Assembly (NCBI GenBank): GCA_029001845.1
Contig: JAREWP010000079.1
Span: forward strand, 42,197 to 106,196
Direction: 5' to 3'
Length of the DNA: 64,000 nt
Origin: Candidatus Magnetocorallium paracelense
GTDB taxonomy: Bacteria > Nitrospirota > Thermodesulfovibrionia > Thermodesulfovibrionales > Magnetobacteriaceae
Below are positions 33,782 through 43,129 of the stretch, in pieces. The position numbers and the translations under genes were made by a program. Below the pieces are notes generated by a model that saw only the letters and a program-made list of their open reading frames with translations, ran no database searches and was not told the origin of the DNA. Numbering within the stretch: the first letter of the stretch is position 1; every line of letters starts with the position of its first letter.

Positions 33782-33898
33782 CTTAAGGAGTAAAACACCT
33801 TCCGCCTTCAGCGGCTAAACTCAAAGGCTCCGCTTCGCTGCGCCTTCTCAAACATGACCCGCTTCCGTCGGAAGGTGCTTTACCCCTTAAGTTAATGG
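33776..33898. repeat. Repeat D2
   Basis: Family D: CATCAACTTAAGGAGTAAAA on the left, TTTACCCCTTAAGTTAATG on the right. Its left end overlaps the apparent start codons of the ADP-ribosylglycohydrolase gene. The following 33899-34084 shows no convincing gene. Confidence 0.88.
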
Positions 33899-34084
33899 TA
33901 TTGTGTCCTGAATAAAAAATATGGCCAAAGCACTATGAGTTTTTGTTGCTTTGACTTTTCTTATATAATGGTTAGTATGACATAAATGGGGACGATAAAG
34001 GTCCACTCTATACAAATTTACCTGCACTTGTATTTCAGTGCCTGTTCCTGTTACTTTAATAGCATGAATCAACAAATAATAACT

Positions 34085-34219
34085 AAAAACAGCAATCAGC
34101 TATCAGCTGTCAGCTAAGGAAAATCAAAGCGTTACGTTAAAAACAGCGCTCACCTAAAAGTGATATGTAAGCTTTCATGTAAAACGTTGAAAACAGAGAG
34201 CTGACCGCTCTGCTGTTTT
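34085..34219. repeat. Repeat A6
   Basis: Family A: AAAAACAGCAATCAGCTATC on the left, GACCGCTCTGCTGTTTT on the right. It ends about 45 bases before the start of the next gene and may lie in its promoter region. Confidence 0.82.
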
Positions 34220-34266
34220 ATAGAGCATGCATTTTCGCATGACCGGTTGTGATACCCTTAAGTATT

Positions 34267-35415
34267 ATGTCAAAGCCAAAAATACTAATTGTCGAGGATT
34301 CCAGTATAGTTGCTATGAGTATTCAGCAGAGGCTGGAAAAATTTGACTATACAGTCCCTGCCATTGTCGCTACAGGTGAGGGAGCCCTGGAAAAAGCACC
34401 GGAGATCAATCCGGACGTTATTCTGATGGATATAAAGTTAAAAGGCGACATAGACGGCATTGAAACTGCTCGTCGTATTCGTAAGAGAATCGATATCCCC
34501 ATCGTATATCTCACTGCCTATTCAGGAGAAGAGGTATTACAGCGAGCAAAACTGACAATGCCTTACGGTTATTTAATAAAACCTTTTACAGACAGAGATT
34601 TGCATATTGTTATCGAAATGGCGCTTTACAGACATAATTCTGAAAAGGACAGATCCAAACTTCAGGAGCAATTAATACAGTCTGAAAAGATGGCTTCTCT
34701 GGGCAGATTTATGGCAGCCCTTACTCACGAATTAAATACTCCCATAGGAATAGGAGTGACAGCTGCTTCGACTTTCGAGAGACTGACAAAAAAGACGGTT
34801 TCTTCTTTTGAGGACAATAGTTTGACAAAATCTGCCTTGGAAAAATATTTTTCCAATATAAAAGAGACAAGTTCCATTCTTTTACAAAACTTAAATCACG
34901 CCTCCGATCTGATCAGGAGTTTTAAAACCGTATCTGTAGATCAGGCGAATGTAGAAAAAAGAAAATTCAAGGTGAAAACCTATCTTGAAGATATTTTATT
35001 AACACTGAAGCCAAAATTAAAGAAAACGGCGCACCACGTTGAGATTAATTGTTCCGAACAGATCGACTTCGAGGGATATGCCGGGGCTTTTTCACAGGTC
35101 ATCACAAATCTTTTAATGAATTCACTGATTCATGGTTACGAACGTTCAGATAAGGGAAACATTCGAATCGACGTTTCAGTGTCTGAAAATAAACTCATTA
35201 TGAAATACAGTGACAACGGCAAAGGAATTCCGGCAGAAAATCTGAAATTGATTTTTGAACCCTTTTTTACGACCAAAAAGGAAAAAGGCGGCACCGGGCT
35301 TGGACTGAATGTTGTGTACAATATAATCCATGAAACCTTTAAAGGCGAAATCTTATGTGAGAGCACAGTAGGAGAGGGGACGACTTTTATTATTACCATA
35401 CCTTTGGAAATATGA
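34267..35415 (+). CDS. Receiver domain-histidine kinase (REC-HisKA-HATPase)
   Basis: Protein of 382 residues from the ATG at 34267; an in-frame GTG at 34249 is an alternative. The N-terminal receiver (KILIVEDSS, phospho-Asp in ILMDIKLKGDIDG, Lys in LIKPF) is joined by a short coiled coil to a kinase core with phospho-His in ALTHELNTPIGIG, N-box NLLMNSLIHG, DNGKGI and GGTGLGLNVVYN. There is no membrane or PAS sensor, so input must arrive by phosphorylation from another kinase. It ends at a hairpin shared with the convergent hybrid kinase gene. Confidence 0.9.
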   Translation: MSKPKILIVEDSSIVAMSIQQRLEKFDYTVPAIVATGEGALEKAPEINPDVILMDIKLKGDIDGIETARRIRKRIDIPIVYLTAYSGEEVLQRAKLTMPYGYLIKPFTDRDLHIVIEMALYRHNSEKDRSKLQEQLIQSEKMASLGRFMAALTHELNTPIGIGVTAASTFERLTKKTVSSFEDNSLTKSALEKYFSNIKETSSILLQNLNHASDLIRSFKTVSVDQANVEKRKFKVKTYLEDILLTLKPKLKKTAHHVEINCSEQIDFEGYAGAFSQVITNLLMNSLIHGYERSDKGNIRIDVSVSENKLIMKYSDNGKGIPAENLKLIFEPFFTTKKEKGGTGLGLNVVYNIIHETFKGEILCESTVGEGTTFIITIPLEI

Positions 35416-35417
35416 AA

Positions 35418-35458
35418 AAGCATTTAGCTGACAGCTGATAGCTGACTGCTAAATGCTT
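35418..35458. terminator. Bidirectional terminator derived from a family A hairpin
   Basis: AAGCATTTAGC and GCTAAATGCTT, perfect 11-base arms, around a family A core (TGACAGCTGATAGCTGACT). It lies between two convergent genes, with an A run before and a T-rich tail after. Confidence 0.65.
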
Positions 35459-35460
35459 CT

Positions 35461-37377
35461 TTAGATAGTTTCCACATATTTAATTTCCACTCGACTTAAA
35501 TAATCCCTAAGTCCTTTGGTGCGGTCAATAATATTTTCCAGATTCTTTTCAATGGCGGACTGTTCTATGTCCTCCCCTGCCCGGCTGATATATTCAAAAC
35601 CATATCCCAGCCCCGATCCTTTAAGGGAGTGCCCGATAAGCCGCGCTTCTTCGAAGTTTGATTCTTTAATTGCTTTATCAAGCTTCTCCAGGTACTTGTC
35701 CATGGCTTTGAGAAACTCGGGCACAATATCTTCCAGGTCTTTGTCCACCTCAACGACTATTCTGTTGTGATCACTCTCTTTATTGGTTCGAATGTCCTTT
35801 TCAACCAGAAAGGCTGTAATTGCAGCAAGTAATTCTCTTTTTCTCGTGGGCTTTGTAATAAAATCGTTGGCCCCGAGTTCAAAGGCTTTCTTTTTATGCT
35901 CTTCCATGGCATGGGCCGTGAGAATGACCAGGGGAGTCTCTTCATGGGCATTATCTTTTTCCCACTCTCTGATTTGCCTGGTGGCCTCCCAGCCGTCCAT
36001 AACAGGCATCTCAACATCCATTAGGATGAGGTTGTAATCTTGCGCCCTGAATTTTTCCACCCCCTCCTTTCCGTTTTTCGCCACATCCAATCTGCAACCG
36101 GAATCTTTCAGAAACATTTTGGCCAGGTTGATATTCTCTTCATTATCTTCAACGAGTAATATACATTTGGAAGAGAGGTTCCCGGCATCGACGTGCATAT
36201 TTCTGCTTTCATCATCGAGTTTACATTCATAACTCAGCTCAAAAAGCATGGTGAAATGAAAGGTGCTGCCCTTTCCCATAATACTATCCGCCCAAATACT
36301 CCCATCCATCATCTCAACATACTCTTTCGTAATGGAAAGACCCAGCCCGGTACCGCCGAATTCTCTGGTTGTCGATGAGTCCGCCTGTGAAAAAGGAGAA
36401 AAAATACCGTCCAGTTTGCTTTGAGGTATGCCTATTCCCGTATCTGCAATGGAAAACCTCAACACAGCGAAGTTATCCTTCTTTTCTTCGACCTTAACGA
36501 TGCATTTGACTCCCCCCTTTTCAGTAAACTTAATGGCGTTACTCAGGAGGTTGATCAATACCTGGTGCAGCTTTGTGGGATCTCCGATCACGATTTGCGG
36601 GATATCCGCTGAGGCTTCGAGTTTTAATTCGACCCCCTTCCTGTCCGCCGGCGTTCTCATGATATTGATTACTTTATCGATAAGCCTTTGCAGGTCGAAA
36701 CAAATTTTTTCCATCACTATTTTCCCTGCTTCGGCCTTTGAAAAATCGAGGATATCGTTTATGATTTTTACCAAATTCTCTCCTGCGCCGATGATTACAT
36801 CGATGTGTTCCTTCACTTCATCGGAGATTTCCATATGACTGATCAGGTCGGCCCTGCCAAGTATGGAATTCATGGGAGTCCTTATCTCATGACTCATACT
36901 GGCAAGGAAATTGGCCTTGGCGGAAGCCGCGGCCTGTGCATCCTCCATTGCTTCGGTTTGCGCGGAAAGATCCGTCATAAATCCGATAAACACTCTCCGT
37001 CCGTCAATATCCTTCTCTATAACGGAGAGGTATGAGGGAAGCAGATTTCCTTCTCCGTCTCTGGCCTCAACGACACGGCCTTCATTGAGCACCATTCCCA
37101 GTCTCTCATGTTTAAGATATTCCGCCAAATAAGAATCGTGTTGCTCCCTGTCTTCTTCGTTCCTCATAATAGTTTTTACGTTTTTTCCTATCAGCGAGCC
37201 GGGAGAATATTTCAACAGCCTGTGAGCCCAGCGGTTGGCGTACAAAATTTTTCCCACATGGTCGTCGAATCCGGCGATTGCAATAATAATACTGTGAAGG
37301 TTATAAAAATCCCATAAGTATTTGTTCACCTTCTTTATCATCTCCTGAAATGTTATTGGTTTCGTATTTTGTATCAT
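35461..37377 (-). CDS. Cytoplasmic hybrid histidine kinase (PAS-HisKA-HATPase-REC-HPt)
   Basis: Protein of 638 residues with no transmembrane segment. PAS domain at about 20-140, HisKA with phospho-His163 (ASMSHEIRTPMNS), HATPase with NLLSNAIKFT, DTGIGI and GGTGLGL, receiver (403-525) with Asp454 (LMDVEMPVMDGW), and C-terminal HPt with His583 (GHSLKGSGLGYGF). A self-contained phosphorelay sensing an internal signal. No response regulator gene follows, but the REC-HK genes at 34267 and 41469 and the REC-HD-GYP gene at 51478 are possible recipients. Confidence 0.92.
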   Translation of the reverse strand: MIQNTKPITFQEMIKKVNKYLWDFYNLHSIIIAIAGFDDHVGKILYANRWAHRLLKYSPGSLIGKNVKTIMRNEEDREQHDSYLAEYLKHERLGMVLNEGRVVEARDGEGNLLPSYLSVIEKDIDGRRVFIGFMTDLSAQTEAMEDAQAAASAKANFLASMSHEIRTPMNSILGRADLISHMEISDEVKEHIDVIIGAGENLVKIINDILDFSKAEAGKIVMEKICFDLQRLIDKVINIMRTPADRKGVELKLEASADIPQIVIGDPTKLHQVLINLLSNAIKFTEKGGVKCIVKVEEKKDNFAVLRFSIADTGIGIPQSKLDGIFSPFSQADSSTTREFGGTGLGLSITKEYVEMMDGSIWADSIMGKGSTFHFTMLFELSYECKLDDESRNMHVDAGNLSSKCILLVEDNEENINLAKMFLKDSGCRLDVAKNGKEGVEKFRAQDYNLILMDVEMPVMDGWEATRQIREWEKDNAHEETPLVILTAHAMEEHKKKAFELGANDFITKPTRKRELLAAITAFLVEKDIRTNKESDHNRIVVEVDKDLEDIVPEFLKAMDKYLEKLDKAIKESNFEEARLIGHSLKGSGLGYGFEYISRAGEDIEQSAIEKNLENIIDRTKGLRDYLSRVEIKYVETI

Positions 37378-37528
37378 CCTTTTTTATTCCCCCTCTATGA
37401 TTTTCGGAATAAACGTCCATAACCCTGCGCGTTGTCACAAAGCATGAAATTTATAGTGATAGAAGAACATGGCATGTTTTAATCAAGTCAGTTACATTAA
37501 GCTGCCTTTGGCAGCAATTTTTCTTTTG

Positions 37529-37651
37529 CTCCCTCTCCCCCTTTAAAGGGGGAGAGGGTTGGGGTGAGGGGGTGCGATACAATACTCGATACGATTACGC
37601 CTCTCCACCGTCACCCCTCACCTTAATCCTCTTCCCTCAAGGGGAGAGGAG
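37529..37651. repeat. Repeat C4
   Basis: Family C with the flanking hairpin AAGCTGCCTTTGGCAGC at its left. No gene is seen in 37378-37752. Confidence 0.88.
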
Positions 37652-37752
37652 ACTTTCTTTAAATTCCTTAGCATAGAATTAAATCATTTCAGGTCTATTT
37701 ACAGAGCAAATCAGATAAGCTGTCCCGTTACAAAAATGAGCTGAACTTTTTC

Positions 37753-40700
37753 TCAGGATGTTGTTTTACATAAATCCGAATCTAACGGCAGTTTTATTAC
37801 AAACATCGTTCCATTCCCCTCTTCGCTCTGTACTGACAATTCTCCTTTATGTTCCTTTACGATTCCATAGGTTATGGAAAGACCCAGTCCCGTGCCTTTC
37901 CCGACCGGTTTGGTCGTAAAAAAGGGTTCGAATATCCTGGCCTGTATATCCTTTGCTATCCCCTTGCCGGTATCTTTAATGCTTATTTTGAGCATCCTGT
38001 CTTCTGTCTCGGTTTTGATTGTAATTTCTCCATAACCTTCGATTGCCTGACAGGCGTTTAACAAAATGTTCATCAATACCTGGTTAATTTTTCCTCCATA
38101 GCAACAGAGCAACGGCAGGTTACTATAATCTTTAATGATCTCTATTCTGTCCTTGTACTCATGTATCAGTAATCCCAAAGTCGTATCGATTGTTTTATTA
38201 ATATCTATTTCATTGATTTTGGCTGTATCTACTCTTGAAAAGGTTTTTAGATCGTGAATGATATCCTTCATTCTGTACGCACCTTCTATCGAACTCTCAA
38301 TAATTTTTTTCAACCTTGTCTTAACATAGTCATAGTTAATACTCTCTTTTTCTTTGTCTATCTCAGACTTGACAATTTCAGGAAGATCGAAAGAATCGTA
38401 TTTTTCTATTAATCCCAAAATCCTTTGCATAAATTTTTGCTGGCTTCTGAGATTGGAATGAACAAACCCAAGAGGATTGTTTAACTCGTGAGCAATCCCT
38501 GCGGCCAACTGACCGATGGAAACCATCTTTTCGGACTGAATTAACTGTTCCTGGCTGTTTATGAGATACTGATAAAGTTTGGACAGCTCCGAGGTCCGTT
38601 CTTTTACTTCCTCTTCCAGGTCTCTATTGTATCTCTTTAGCTTTTCCTCCATCTCTTTACGTATGGTTATATCCTCACAACTTGTAACCAGGGCGATGGG
38701 ACGGCCCTCATCGCTTGTGACGACGTCTGTCATCAAATGTACCGGAAAGACAGCGCCATCCTTTCTGATGTTCACGCTTTCACGCTTCCAACTACTGAGC
38801 TTAACAATACTATCGGAAGCCATGCGAACACGATTGCCCTGAGGCACAAATATGCCGATATCCTTTCCAATGAGTTCGTCCGTTGTATAACCGTGCATCT
38901 TTGCTTCGGCGTTATTTGTGTACTTTATCGTACCTGCCATATCGGATATGGTAAAACCGACCTGAGTCGTTTCAAAGGCTTTATTTAATATACGCAATTT
39001 TTTCTCAGAGCGTTTTCTTTCGGTTATATCTCTTATAATTCCAACAGTATGCCACTCGCCATCGACCATTAATGCAGACAGAGAAAACTCCACAGGAAAA
39101 TTATCACCGCCCTTTCTGATCGCCGTCAGCTCTGTTGTTGCATCAATGCATTTTCCCTTTCCGGTTTGTGTAAATGTTTTAAACCCTGCCTCATAGTCTT
39201 TATAATATTCATTGGGAACAATGAATGAATGGAGTTCTTTCCCTACTGCCTCATGCTTTTCATACCCCAATATTCGTGCGGCTGCAGGATTCCAGAATAT
39301 AATATTCCCTTTGCCATTAATCATGATAATACCGTCCATCACGGTATCTGTGATAACCTGGGCTCTCATTTTGATATCGTATAATTCCTTTTCCACGATC
39401 TTATAATCACTGATATCCTTTGCCAGACATAAAATCCCCTGGGCCTTTCCACTGCTATCGTGTATGAGAGATCCTGAAAAAAGAACAGGGATTTCCTTTC
39501 CTTCCATGGATAGTAACGTCATTTCACTGTAATTCAGAAGCAACTGTTGAACTAAATCGTCAAATGCAGTGGTTTTGGAAAAATCATGAATTGCAGCAAA
39601 GATCATAGTTAAATGCGCACCTGTCAACTCCGATTCTTTATAACCCAATAATGCGCAAAGAGAACGATTGACTCCTGTAATGAACCCTTGTGGCGACAGG
39701 ATGAATAAAGAATCGGTCATCGATTGGATAATATTATCAAGATAATTTTTTGAAACAGTCGTCTCCTTTAAAGCCCTGGTCATTTTGTTAAAGGAATCCG
39801 TCAGTTGACCGATTTCGTCATTCATCGGAATCTCTATCTCTCTGTCCATCTGTCCGCGTCCGACTTCCTCCATGCCCTCTTTAAGCACCCGAATGGGCCT
39901 CAAAAAAAACAAAAGGCTGTACACAAGGATTAAAACAACAATAATTACAATAAAAAAGGTAACCAGTATCAGAATATTTCTTGTTTGAATAACAGGAGCA
40001 AAGATTTCATCGCTATCCTGTTCAAAAATCAATATCCAGCCGAGTCCTTTGAATTCTCCAAAGCCATGGGAGTGTGCATGGGTAGTCAGTAGTTCCTTTT
40101 GTTGTTGATTTATTGTAAAAAAAACCTCATCCAGAGCTGTGTCTTCTTCAAGATATCGGGTCAACTCATTCCTAACGGTATCGAGGATTTTAAAATCCTT
40201 TGTGGAGTAGATAATTCTTCTGTCATCTGTCAGCAAAGTCAATTGACGGGTGCGATTATCTGCGGTTTTATGTTTTGCTCTGAATGCCTGCAGGATTTTA
40301 ATAACTTCCTCAATGTTTATAACCGCTTTTATAACACCTGCAAAATCGCCTTTTTCATCAATAATTTTTACTGCAATATCTATGGCGTAAATGTCCGCAC
40401 TTTTATCGTAATCGACATTCTCGATATACAGCCCTTTCTCTTTCGCCATTTGCCACCATTTTTCGTCTCCCTGATAATAATCGGTGGTTTTTCCTGTCTG
40501 GGCCACATTGGCGCCATATTTGTTGGTAACAAAAATTTCGCCAAAGAGCAGATATCCATATTTTGTTGTATAATAATCTTTCAATTCTATTTCTTTCCGT
40601 AACTTTGTCGATAACTCATTGTATAGAATTTCACGCATAAATGGCGTAATCTCTTCTTTTGGAGCAAGGACCCACAACTTATCTTGTTCGTTAATAAAAC

Positions 40701-40998
40701 GATTTATATGATCCAATCCGTCAAACTTTACGTTCGATTCAATAAGAGTTTTTTCATATGTCAACTGTTTTGAGTAAACCTGAATTTGCTCGATCCTGCG
40801 ATACATGCTCCTGTCTACTCTGTTCATTAATTCCTGCACCAGTATCAGTGAATTGGAACCGATTGAATGTTTAAGTAAATTGTGGCCAATTATTGAGGAA
40901 AAGTATTGGGCTGAAATAACGATTAGAATAAGGACAGCAAAGCCTGCATACACTTTGTGCGCAAGCGATAAATTGAGGAATCTTTTTTTCATTGTCAT
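37753..40998 (-). CDS. Membrane histidine kinase (CACHE-HAMP-PAS-PAS-PAS-HisKA-HATPase)
   Basis: Protein of 1081 residues. TM1 at about 16-36, a large periplasmic double-CACHE sensor (DYYQGDEKWWQMAKEKGLYI is typical), TM2 at about 345-370, HAMP (RPIRVLKEGMEEVGRGQMD, NDEIGQLTDSFNKMT), three PAS domains between about 425 and 790, coiled coil, then HisKA with AAGIAHELNNPLGFVHSN, HATPase with NILLNACQAI, DTGKGI and GKGTGLGLSI. CACHE sensors of this type bind small organic ligands. No receiver is attached and no cognate regulator is adjacent. Confidence 0.92.
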   Translation of the reverse strand: MTMKKRFLNLSLAHKVYAGFAVLILIVISAQYFSSIIGHNLLKHSIGSNSLILVQELMNRVDRSMYRRIEQIQVYSKQLTYEKTLIESNVKFDGLDHINRFINEQDKLWVLAPKEEITPFMREILYNELSTKLRKEIELKDYYTTKYGYLLFGEIFVTNKYGANVAQTGKTTDYYQGDEKWWQMAKEKGLYIENVDYDKSADIYAIDIAVKIIDEKGDFAGVIKAVINIEEVIKILQAFRAKHKTADNRTRQLTLLTDDRRIIYSTKDFKILDTVRNELTRYLEEDTALDEVFFTINQQQKELLTTHAHSHGFGEFKGLGWILIFEQDSDEIFAPVIQTRNILILVTFFIVIIVVLILVYSLLFFLRPIRVLKEGMEEVGRGQMDREIEIPMNDEIGQLTDSFNKMTRALKETTVSKNYLDNIIQSMTDSLFILSPQGFITGVNRSLCALLGYKESELTGAHLTMIFAAIHDFSKTTAFDDLVQQLLLNYSEMTLLSMEGKEIPVLFSGSLIHDSSGKAQGILCLAKDISDYKIVEKELYDIKMRAQVITDTVMDGIIMINGKGNIIFWNPAAARILGYEKHEAVGKELHSFIVPNEYYKDYEAGFKTFTQTGKGKCIDATTELTAIRKGGDNFPVEFSLSALMVDGEWHTVGIIRDITERKRSEKKLRILNKAFETTQVGFTISDMAGTIKYTNNAEAKMHGYTTDELIGKDIGIFVPQGNRVRMASDSIVKLSSWKRESVNIRKDGAVFPVHLMTDVVTSDEGRPIALVTSCEDITIRKEMEEKLKRYNRDLEEEVKERTSELSKLYQYLINSQEQLIQSEKMVSIGQLAAGIAHELNNPLGFVHSNLRSQQKFMQRILGLIEKYDSFDLPEIVKSEIDKEKESINYDYVKTRLKKIIESSIEGAYRMKDIIHDLKTFSRVDTAKINEIDINKTIDTTLGLLIHEYKDRIEIIKDYSNLPLLCCYGGKINQVLMNILLNACQAIEGYGEITIKTETEDRMLKISIKDTGKGIAKDIQARIFEPFFTTKPVGKGTGLGLSITYGIVKEHKGELSVQSEEGNGTMFVIKLPLDSDLCKTTS

Positions 40999-41098
40999 CA
41001 GATATTATGACGAAAGTATGTTAGTTGGTTCAAGTCCCCATTGAAGCTTATAATATAAGTTTGTCCTGAAAATTGATCTAATAAGGTTTAAATTAAAT

Positions 41099-41167
41099 AA
41101 CCACGAAGGGCACGAAGAAAAAAGAATTTTTTTAAAAACTTCGTGCCCTTCGTGATCTTCGTGGTTT
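41099..41167. repeat. Repeat G1, AACCACGAAG palindrome
   Basis: Left arm AACCACGAAGGGCACGAAG, right arm CTTCGTGCCCTTCGTGATCT extended by TCGTGGTTT. A copy of the left arm lies at 63711. It lies just upstream of the kinase gene at 40998. Confidence 0.85.
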
Positions 41168-41293
41168 AAAAAGTGTTCTTTGTCCATAATTTTCATGCTT
41201 TGCGTTGACTCGGAGGGACATGGGCGTATACTCGGGAAATTTTTAAATTACCTTTATTGTTGTATAGCCAAGAAGCAGGAATTTTATTAAAAC

Positions 41294-41442
41294 GTAACTA
41301 CTTAGGTGTATAGACTGAAGGCTGAAGACTATTAGGTAAAATATACGTTACCAATAAAACTTAAAGCTTTTTTATTGGCTAATGTACTCAAGTCATTTGA
41401 TTTTTTGCTTCATCCTTCAGCCTAATTACCTGAGTAGTTACT
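41294..41442. repeat. Repeat F2 (MITE-like)
   Basis: About 149 bases with inverted ends: GTAACTACTTAGGTGTATAG and TTACCTGAGTAGTTAC. Best-preserved family F copy. No gene is seen in the surrounding 41000-41468. Confidence 0.88.
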
Positions 41443-41468
41443 TAAAAACATAAAGCTTTCGCCAGATA

Positions 41469-42830
41469 TTATTTGTGCAGTTCGATTGTGAATAGCGCTC
41501 CGTTTTTAATGTTTTCTGCATACAAAGCGCCACCCATGTTATTTTCGATGATTAACTTTGACATGTAGAGTCCTATTCCCGTTCCTTTACCTACCTCCTT
41601 CGTTGTAAAGTAAGGTTCGAATATTTTATCGAAAATATCGCTTTTTATGCCCCCCCCGTTATCTTTAATATGTATTGCAATCTTGTCATTTTTTTGTTTA
41701 TACAATATATCAATCGAAATCTCTCCTCTATATCCTTTTTCAACCGAAGCCTTGGCTTTTTTCCCGATAAGAGCATCTTTTGAATTTTCCAATACATTCA
41801 GCAATACCTGTTTAAACTCGTTCGGATACCCGTGAGCCGTTATTTCACTTTCTTCGCAGTTTTTAAATCTGCATCCGCTCTTTGATGCAAAACACTTACA
41901 TTCAACGGTCACATCGATTCCGTGATTTTTTAGCTGGCCCGATAGGAGCGATAAGACCTCCCTTACGGCAAGTACAACATCGAATGGTCTCGCCTCTTTG
42001 TCGGGCTTAAAAAAATTTCTGAAATCGTCAATCGTTTTTGACATAAATTTTATCTGGCCCATGCAATCCTGTACGGCTTCTTTAATGTAATCCCTGTCCA
42101 GATCGCCATAGTCAAAAGCATCTTCAATATTTTGAACCAAAAGGGCCACAGCCGTAAGCGGTTGGCGCCACTGATGGGCTATGGCGCCTATCATCTCTCC
42201 CATTGCAGCCAGCTTGGTCTGCTGTATCAACAGTTTCTCCTGTTCCATTTGTTTTTCTATTCCGATGCGAACCTGCTCCTCAAGGGAATTGTTCAGTATA
42301 TAAAGATCCTCCTCTGCCCTCTTACGCTCCAGAACTTCTTTCTTAAGCTGTTCATTGGCCGATTTTAGTTCCTCTGTACGTTCCTCTACAAGCTCGTCAA
42401 GATGTTTCTTTAACGATTCGAGAGTAATGATGTCTCTAAAAGCCCTGAGCGAAGAAGCTACTGTTGTAATTAGTTTTTCCGATGTAAGTTCGTCTTTTTC
42501 TTTATAATCGTTGATATCGTACTTAAAAATGATTTCTTCTCTGGGCGCCTGGCCAGGTTGACCGGTTCGAAGGACAATCCTTACGTTTTTGTTATTCATT
42601 TCATCGCGAATATATTTAACCAGATCCAGACCGGAACTGTTTTTTTCCATTACCACATCTAAAAGCACAAGGGCTGTATCGGGATTCTTCTTTATCTCAA
42701 GTTTTGCCTCATTTGTAGAGTATGCGCTGATAAGTCGGACTTTTTGACTTTCAAAGGAGAAATTACTTAAAACGATTTTAGTTATTCGATGGACCGCTTC
42801 TTCGTCATCAACAACAATTACTTTCCACAT
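41469..42830 (-). CDS. Receiver domain-histidine kinase with Cys-rich insertion in the ATPase domain
   Basis: Protein of 453 residues. The receiver has Asp58 (VLLDVVMEKNSSGLDLV) and the uncommon LRTGQPGQAPREE segment seen in a receiver subfamily associated with DUF3369. A long coiled coil leads to HisKA with His219 (IAHQWRQPLTAVAL) and HATPase with LLNVLENSKDA, DNGGGI and GKGTGIGLYMSK. Between the dimerisation helices and the N-box there is an extra segment with Cys at about 311, 313, 320 and 325 (ECKCFASKSGCRFKNCEES), possibly a metal or redox site; a similar insertion occurs in the kinase at 50182. No transmembrane segment. Confidence 0.9.
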   Translation of the reverse strand: MWKVIVVDDEEAVHRITKIVLSNFSFESQKVRLISAYSTNEAKLEIKKNPDTALVLLDVVMEKNSSGLDLVKYIRDEMNNKNVRIVLRTGQPGQAPREEIIFKYDINDYKEKDELTSEKLITTVASSLRAFRDIITLESLKKHLDELVEERTEELKSANEQLKKEVLERKRAEEDLYILNNSLEEQVRIGIEKQMEQEKLLIQQTKLAAMGEMIGAIAHQWRQPLTAVALLVQNIEDAFDYGDLDRDYIKEAVQDCMGQIKFMSKTIDDFRNFFKPDKEARPFDVVLAVREVLSLLSGQLKNHGIDVTVECKCFASKSGCRFKNCEESEITAHGYPNEFKQVLLNVLENSKDALIGKKAKASVEKGYRGEISIDILYKQKNDKIAIHIKDNGGGIKSDIFDKIFEPYFTTKEVGKGTGIGLYMSKLIIENNMGGALYAENIKNGALFTIELHK

Positions 42831-42941
42831 TGTGCCGACCTCTGTAATGTTATATTCCGTTGTTCAGGTGTATATAGTGCCAAATGGCATTAACTCTTGT
42901 GTAGTAATCATGCTAAAATAAAGCGATCTTTTAAGTCAATC

Positions 42942-43092
42942 GTTAATAGTATTTTAGGTATATAGACTGAAGGCTGAAGACTATCAGGTAAAACATGGGT
43001 TATTGATAAAACTTCAGGTTTTTTATTGGCTGACACTCTCATGTCATTTGATCTTTTGTTTCAGTTTTCAGCCTGAGTACCTTAGTAGTTAC
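42942..43092. repeat. Repeat F3 (MITE-like)
   Basis: Family F; the left end is worn (GTTAATAGTATTTTAGGTAT), the right end intact (GAGTACCTTAGTAGTTAC). It ends 37 bases before the start codon of the CRP-like gene, so part of that gene's promoter region may be repeat-derived. Confidence 0.82.
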
Positions 43093-43129
43093 GACAAGAT
43101 TTACTATAAATGACAGGAGGGGTATTTGA

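Noticed and set aside
33887..34075. 62-codon frame on the minus strand
   Set aside because: Ends in repeat D2, low complexity, no ribosome site.
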